From the NCBI GenBank assembly GCA_900555435.1, contig USLH01000027.1, positions 1 to 18,448 on the forward strand: a stretch of 18,448 nucleotides of DNA, in the 5' to 3' direction. The stretch is from an uncultured Oscillospiraceae bacterium. GTDB taxonomy: Bacteria > Bacillota > Clostridia > Oscillospirales > Ruminococcaceae. The notes under the pieces are model-generated. The model ran no database searches and had not been told where the DNA came from. It worked only from the letters and a program-made list of their open reading frames with translations. The position numbers and the translations under genes were made by a program. Below, piece by piece: positions 15,877 to 18,448 of the stretch (positions are counted from its first letter, which is position 1; every line of letters begins with the position of its first letter).

Positions 15877-16352
15877 AACGAATGGATTATCTGAGCTGGG
15901 ACGAATATTTCATGGGGGTCGCTATGCTTTCCGCTCAGCGGAGCAAGGATCCTTCGACCCAGGTGGGCGCCTGCATCGCCAACCGGGATCACAAGATCCT
16001 TTCAGTGGGCTATAACGGGATGCCTACCGGCTGCAGCGACGATGTGATGGCGTGGGAGCGGGACGGCAGCCCGCTGGACACGAAATATCTTTACGTTTGT
16101 CATGCGGAGCTGAATGCGATCCTCAATAACGATGGCGGTTCTTTAAAAGGGGCGATTATCTATGTGACCCTGTTCCCCTGCAACGAGTGCGCCAAGGCCA
16201 TTATCCAGAGCGGCATCCGGGAAGTGGTCTACTGGCACGACAAATACGCCGACACGCCGGCGGTGCAGGCTTCCAAGCGGATGTTCGAGCTGGCAGGGGT
16301 CACCTGCCGCACCTATCAGCCCAGCGGGAAACGCCTGACCTTTGATTTCTGA
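15873..16352 (+). CDS. Deoxycytidylate (dCMP) deaminase
   Basis: A 159-residue zinc deaminase. HAE (His77, Glu79) and PCNEC (Cys103, Cys106) form the zinc and proton-shuttle site. The N-terminal DPSTQVGACI and VGYNGMPTGC are typical of dCMP deaminases of the ComEB type. The enzyme converts dCMP to dUMP for thymidylate synthesis. It overlaps the AraC gene by ATGA and the ATPase gene by TGATG. It is a single-domain protein without a fused kinase-like domain, so it looks metabolic rather than like the AvcD antiphage deaminases. Confidence 0.92.
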   Translation: MKRMDYLSWDEYFMGVAMLSAQRSKDPSTQVGACIANRDHKILSVGYNGMPTGCSDDVMAWERDGSPLDTKYLYVCHAELNAILNNDGGSLKGAIIYVTLFPCNECAKAIIQSGIREVVYWHDKYADTPAVQASKRMFELAGVTCRTYQPSGKRLTFDF

Positions 16353-17095
16353 TGGGCGGCTTTTTGCAGGAGATCCGCCTGAAGCGGGAGGAGGTTCCGG
16401 ATTTTAAAGCATATCCCTTTTCAATCCCGGCAATCCGGAAGCTGGATACGCTGAAGCTGGATCCGAAGGTGACGTTTTTTATCGGCGAGAACGGCATGGG
16501 AAAATCCACTTTATTGGAAGCGGCAGCGGTGAATTTCGGTTTTAACCCGGAAGGGGGGAGCCGGAATTTCCGCTTTTCCACCTATGCCTCCCATTCCTGT
16601 TTAAGCGGGTACCTGCGGCTGATTAAGAGCATCGAGCGCCCGAAGGACGGGTATTTTTTCCGGGCGGAGAGCTTCTATAACGTAGCGACCAACATCGAAG
16701 AGCTGGATGCGCAGGGCGGGTTAGGCGCACCCATCAGCGCCAGCTACGGCGGAAATCTGCACGAACGCTCCCACGGGGAGAGCTTTTTTGCACTGCTGAA
16801 CAACCGGCTGGGTGGGAAGGGGCTTTATCTCTTCGACGAACCGGAAGCGGCTCTTTCGCCCCTGCGGCAGCTTGCTATGCTGCGGCGCTTAAAGGAGCTG
16901 ACCGATCATGGCTCCCAGTGCATCATTGCTACACACTCGCCCATCCTTGCGGCGTTTCCGGAGAGTACGATTTACGAATTTTCCGGGGAGGGGATCCGGA
17001 AGAAGGCCTACGAAGAAACGGATCTTTTCCGGATCACCCGGGATTTCTTAAACCGGTATCCGCATATGCTAAGTGAGCTGTTTTCGGAGGAATGA
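16352..17095 (+). CDS. AAA/ABC-type ATPase, COG3910-like
   Basis: A 247-residue single-chain ATPase with the complete ABC-type set: Walker A GENGMGKST (45-53), a signature-like SHGES (near 141), Walker B LYLFDEPEA (158-166) and the H-loop ATHSP (193-197). No coiled coil or membrane part is present, and no nuclease domain is fused, so it is a bare nucleotide-binding domain of the type annotated as predicted ATPase. The function is not known. Its start codon overlaps the stop of the dCMP deaminase gene by one base, so the two are translated together. A GNAT remnant starts one base after its TGA. Confidence 0.88.
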   Translation: MGGFLQEIRLKREEVPDFKAYPFSIPAIRKLDTLKLDPKVTFFIGENGMGKSTLLEAAAVNFGFNPEGGSRNFRFSTYASHSCLSGYLRLIKSIERPKDGYFFRAESFYNVATNIEELDAQGGLGAPISASYGGNLHERSHGESFFALLNNRLGGKGLYLFDEPEAALSPLRQLAMLRRLKELTDHGSQCIIATHSPILAAFPESTIYEFSGEGIRKKAYEETDLFRITRDFLNRYPHMLSELFSEE

Positions 17096-17096
17096 A

Positions 17097-17423
17097 ATGG
17101 AAACCCGGATCGTTAAAATCAGCGACGAGCCTTTTCGGGTCGATGAGGTTTCCGATGGTTCCATGAAAAGTGGGGGATTCCGGAGGACGCCTATCGAGAG
17201 AGCATGGAAGGCGCTTCAAAGATAGGGGTTCCGGAGTGGTATCTCTGCCTTTGCGGGGAAAAGCTCATCGGAGGGATGGGCGTCATCGAAAACGACTTTC
17301 ACCCTCGGAAGGATCTGGCACCCAACGTCTGCGCCGTCTATACGGAAGGGCTGCGGCGGGGAAGAGAAACCCTTTCGGATGTACGTTCACATCGAAAAAG
17401 AAACCTGCCGCAAACGGAAATGA
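17097..17423 (+). pseudogene. Broken GNAT family N-acetyltransferase
   Basis: Three pieces in two frames give one recognisable GNAT sequence. The start (METRIVKISDEPFRVDEV) runs from the ATG at 17097. Near 17150-17156 the reading moves to the other frame, which then gives WFHEKWGIPEDAYRESMEG and, up to about 17340, GVPEWYLCLCGEKLIGGMG and DFHPRKDLAPNVCAVYTE. A C-terminal piece (EEKPFRMYVHIEKETCRKRK) is again in the first frame and ends with a TGA at 17421-17423. Two things are missing: about one base near 17155, and roughly 45-50 codons between VYTE and the C-terminal piece, where GNAT proteins bind acetyl-CoA. The first frame stops early at about 17223. The frameshift alone could be a sequencing error, but the deletion could not easily be one. 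The gene is probably non-functional. Confidence 0.75.
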
Positions 17424-17443
17424 GATCCGTTTGCGGCAGGTTT
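17401..17443. terminator. Bidirectional hairpin terminator between the GNAT remnant and the feo genes
   Basis: An 18-bp perfect inverted repeat (17401-17418 with 17426-17443) encloses a 7-base loop. TTTTT ends the plus-strand arm (17441-17445), and the minus-strand reading ends in CTTTTT, so it can stop transcription from both sides. The TGA of the GNAT remnant lies in the loop. The stop codon of the cysteine-rich gene on the other strand starts directly beside the stem. Confidence 0.93.
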
Positions 17444-17593
17444 TTATGGTCGGCTTTTTCGATTGGCGCAGCCGGAGCATCCGCTGCAGCAGCCGGAACA
17501 GCCGCCTTTTTTCTTCCGGCGGCGGTTTCCGAAAAGGATCGCAAGAACTGCGGCTGCGATCAGCGCCAGAACGATGAGATCCAGCAGGGTCAC
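17444..17593 (-). CDS. FeoB-associated Cys-rich membrane protein
   Basis: A 49-residue protein, too short for many gene finders, read from a GTG at 17593-17591. A GAGGAGG site overlaps the feoB stop codon just upstream. One transmembrane helix (about 3-21, LLDLIVLALIAAAVLAILF) is followed by a basic patch (NRRRKKK) and a cysteine cluster CSGCCSGCSGC (32-42). This is the pattern of the small proteins encoded next to feoB in Firmicutes. It lies 12 bp downstream of feoB on the same strand. Its exact role is unknown; a link to ferrous iron handling is inferred from the neighbour and the cysteines. Confidence 0.85.
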   Translation of the reverse strand: MTLLDLIVLALIAAAVLAILFGNRRRKKKGGCSGCCSGCSGCANRKSRP

Positions 17594-17605
17594 AAGAACG
17601 CCTCC

Positions 17606-18448
17606 TCAGTGAAGGAACAGGGCACCGATCTGATAAACCGCAAGGGCGACCACATAGGCGGCACCGGTCTGATAGGCGGCGGTGAGGATCGCTCCTTTGG
17701 TTGAGCCAAGCTCCCGGCGGCTGGCGGCAAATGCGGCCACGCAGGGCATATAGAGGACGGTGAACACAAGGAAGGAGAAGGCGCTCGAGGGGGTGAAGAT
17801 GGTCCCCAGAGCGGCGGAAAGATCCGCATCGGTGGCGGCTCCGGTCAGAACGGTCAGGGTGCTGACTACGGATTCCTTGGCAGTGATGCCGGTGATCAGG
17901 GCGGTGGAAGCTCTCCAGTCCGAGAAGCCCAGCGGCTTGAAGATGGGGCCGATCAGGGAGCCCAGCTTTGCTAAAATGCTCTGGGAGCTGTCGGAAACCA
18001 TATTGAAGCCCAGGTCAAAGCTCTGGAGGAACCAGATGACGATGGACGCCATGAAAATGATGGTGAACGCCCGATGGAGGAAATCCTTTGCTTTTTCCCA
18101 CATCAGAAGGAGGACGCTTTTGGGGGAGGGAATCCGGTAAGCAGGAAGCTCCATGACAAAGGGAACCGGATTGCCCCGGAAAACGGTCTCTTTCAAAAGC
18201 AGGCCGGAAAGGACGGCCACAAGCATACCGATGATGTAGACCGAGATCATCAGCAGCGCCCGGTGGTGCGGGAAAAATGCCGCAATGATCATGCCGTAGA
18301 TGGGGAGCTTGGCGCTGCAGGACATGAAGGGGGTCAGGAGGATGGTCATCTTCCGGTCACGTTCACTGGAAAGGGTGCGGGCGGACATGATGGCAGGGAC
18401 GCTGCAGCCGAAGCCGATGAGCATGGGGACGAAAGAACGGCCGGACAA
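17606..18448 (-). CDS. feoB: Ferrous iron transporter FeoB, C-terminal part, cut by window
   Basis: The frame is open to the right edge and ends with TGA at 17608-17606, giving 281 visible residues. FeoB proteins are usually 600-770 residues, so the N-terminal GTPase domain and the first membrane part lie outside. Visible are the Gate motif GFGCSVPAIMSARTL near the start, MSCSAKLPIY, a long hydrophobic stretch (FTIIFMASIVIWFLQSF), WRASTALITGITAKESVVSTL and the closing LYMPCVAAFAASRRELGS. FeoB imports Fe2+ across the cytoplasmic membrane. The cysteine-rich peptide follows 12 bp downstream. No feoA is inside the window; it would lie further upstream if present. Confidence 0.96.
   Translation of the reverse strand: MSGRSFVPMLIGFGCSVPAIMSARTLSSERDRKMTILLTPFMSCSAKLPIYGMIIAAFFPHHRALLMISVYIIGMLVAVLSGLLLKETVFRGNPVPFVMELPAYRIPSPKSVLLLMWEKAKDFLHRAFTIIFMASIVIWFLQSFDLGFNMVSDSSQSILAKLGSLIGPIFKPLGFSDWRASTALITGITAKESVVSTLTVLTGAATDADLSAALGTIFTPSSAFSFLVFTVLYMPCVAAFAASRRELGSTKGAILTAAYQTGAAYVVALAVYQIGALFLH

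Noticed and set aside
15873..17095. The deaminase plus ATPase as an AvcD-like or other antiphage system
   Set aside because: AvcD fuses a P-loop kinase-like domain to the deaminase and has an AvcI partner; here the deaminase is a plain ComEB-type enzyme and the ATPase is a separate ABC-type domain. No other defence gene is near. The link is kept only as a low-level neighbourhood observation.
1..18448. Mobile elements, phage genes, CRISPR arrays, tRNA and rRNA genes
   Set aside because: No transposase or integrase motif, no regularly spaced repeats and no recognisable tRNA or rRNA sequence were seen by eye; the genes are nearly all core functions in conserved order.

Overview
The window reads as a chromosomal segment of a spore-forming, G+C-rich member of the Firmicutes (Bacillota), class Clostridia. 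The evidence is a sporulation spoIIIA operon, AGGAGG-type ribosome binding sites, a few GTG/TTG starts, and the order nusB - xseA - xseB - ispA - dxs - tlyA - nadK - argR - recN, which is a familiar clostridial core cluster. I see no transposase, integrase, phage gene, CRISPR array, tRNA or rRNA. The genus cannot be fixed from sequence inspection alone.

Region 1 (1-2605, + strand) is the 3' part of the spoIIIA operon: spoIIIAE (5' end outside the window), spoIIIAF, spoIIIAG and spoIIIAH. These encode mother-cell parts of the SpoIIIA-SpoIIQ feeding-tube complex. A strong hairpin terminator starts inside the spoIIIAH stop codon.

Region 2 (2606-14371, + strand) starts with a 305-bp gap holding a good sigma-A type promoter with an extended -10 (TATAAT at 2709-2714) and a structured leader. 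A tightly packed run of co-directional genes follows: an Asp23-family gene, nusB, a Kae1/TsaD paralogue, xseA, xseB, ispA, a divergent-PAP2 membrane protein, dxs, tlyA, nadK, argR, recN and a CNNM/CorC-type membrane protein. Many neighbours overlap or nearly touch, so translational coupling is likely. The cargo combines transcription antitermination, DNA repair (exonuclease VII, RecN), isoprenoid precursor synthesis (DXS, FPP synthase), NADP supply, rRNA methylation and arginine control.

Region 3 (14372-17443) has a small membrane protein of the CmpB-like 'putative ABC transporter permease' family on the minus strand, convergent with the CorC gene. Divergent from it is a coupled set on the plus strand: an AraC-type regulator, a dCMP deaminase, a COG3910-like ATPase and a broken GNAT acetyltransferase. 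The GNAT remnant shows one frameshift and an internal deletion, and ends in a perfect 18-bp stem terminator.

Region 4 (17444-18448, - strand) is the end of a ferrous-iron uptake operon: the C-terminal membrane part of feoB, cut by the window edge, followed by a 49-residue FeoB-associated cysteine-rich membrane peptide with a GTG start. No clearly new multi-gene system is visible. The points most worth a second look are the Kae1 paralogue with an altered N-terminal motif, the PAP2-like protein between two isoprenoid genes, the AraC/deaminase/ATPase unit, the decayed GNAT gene and the structured leader before the Asp23 gene.
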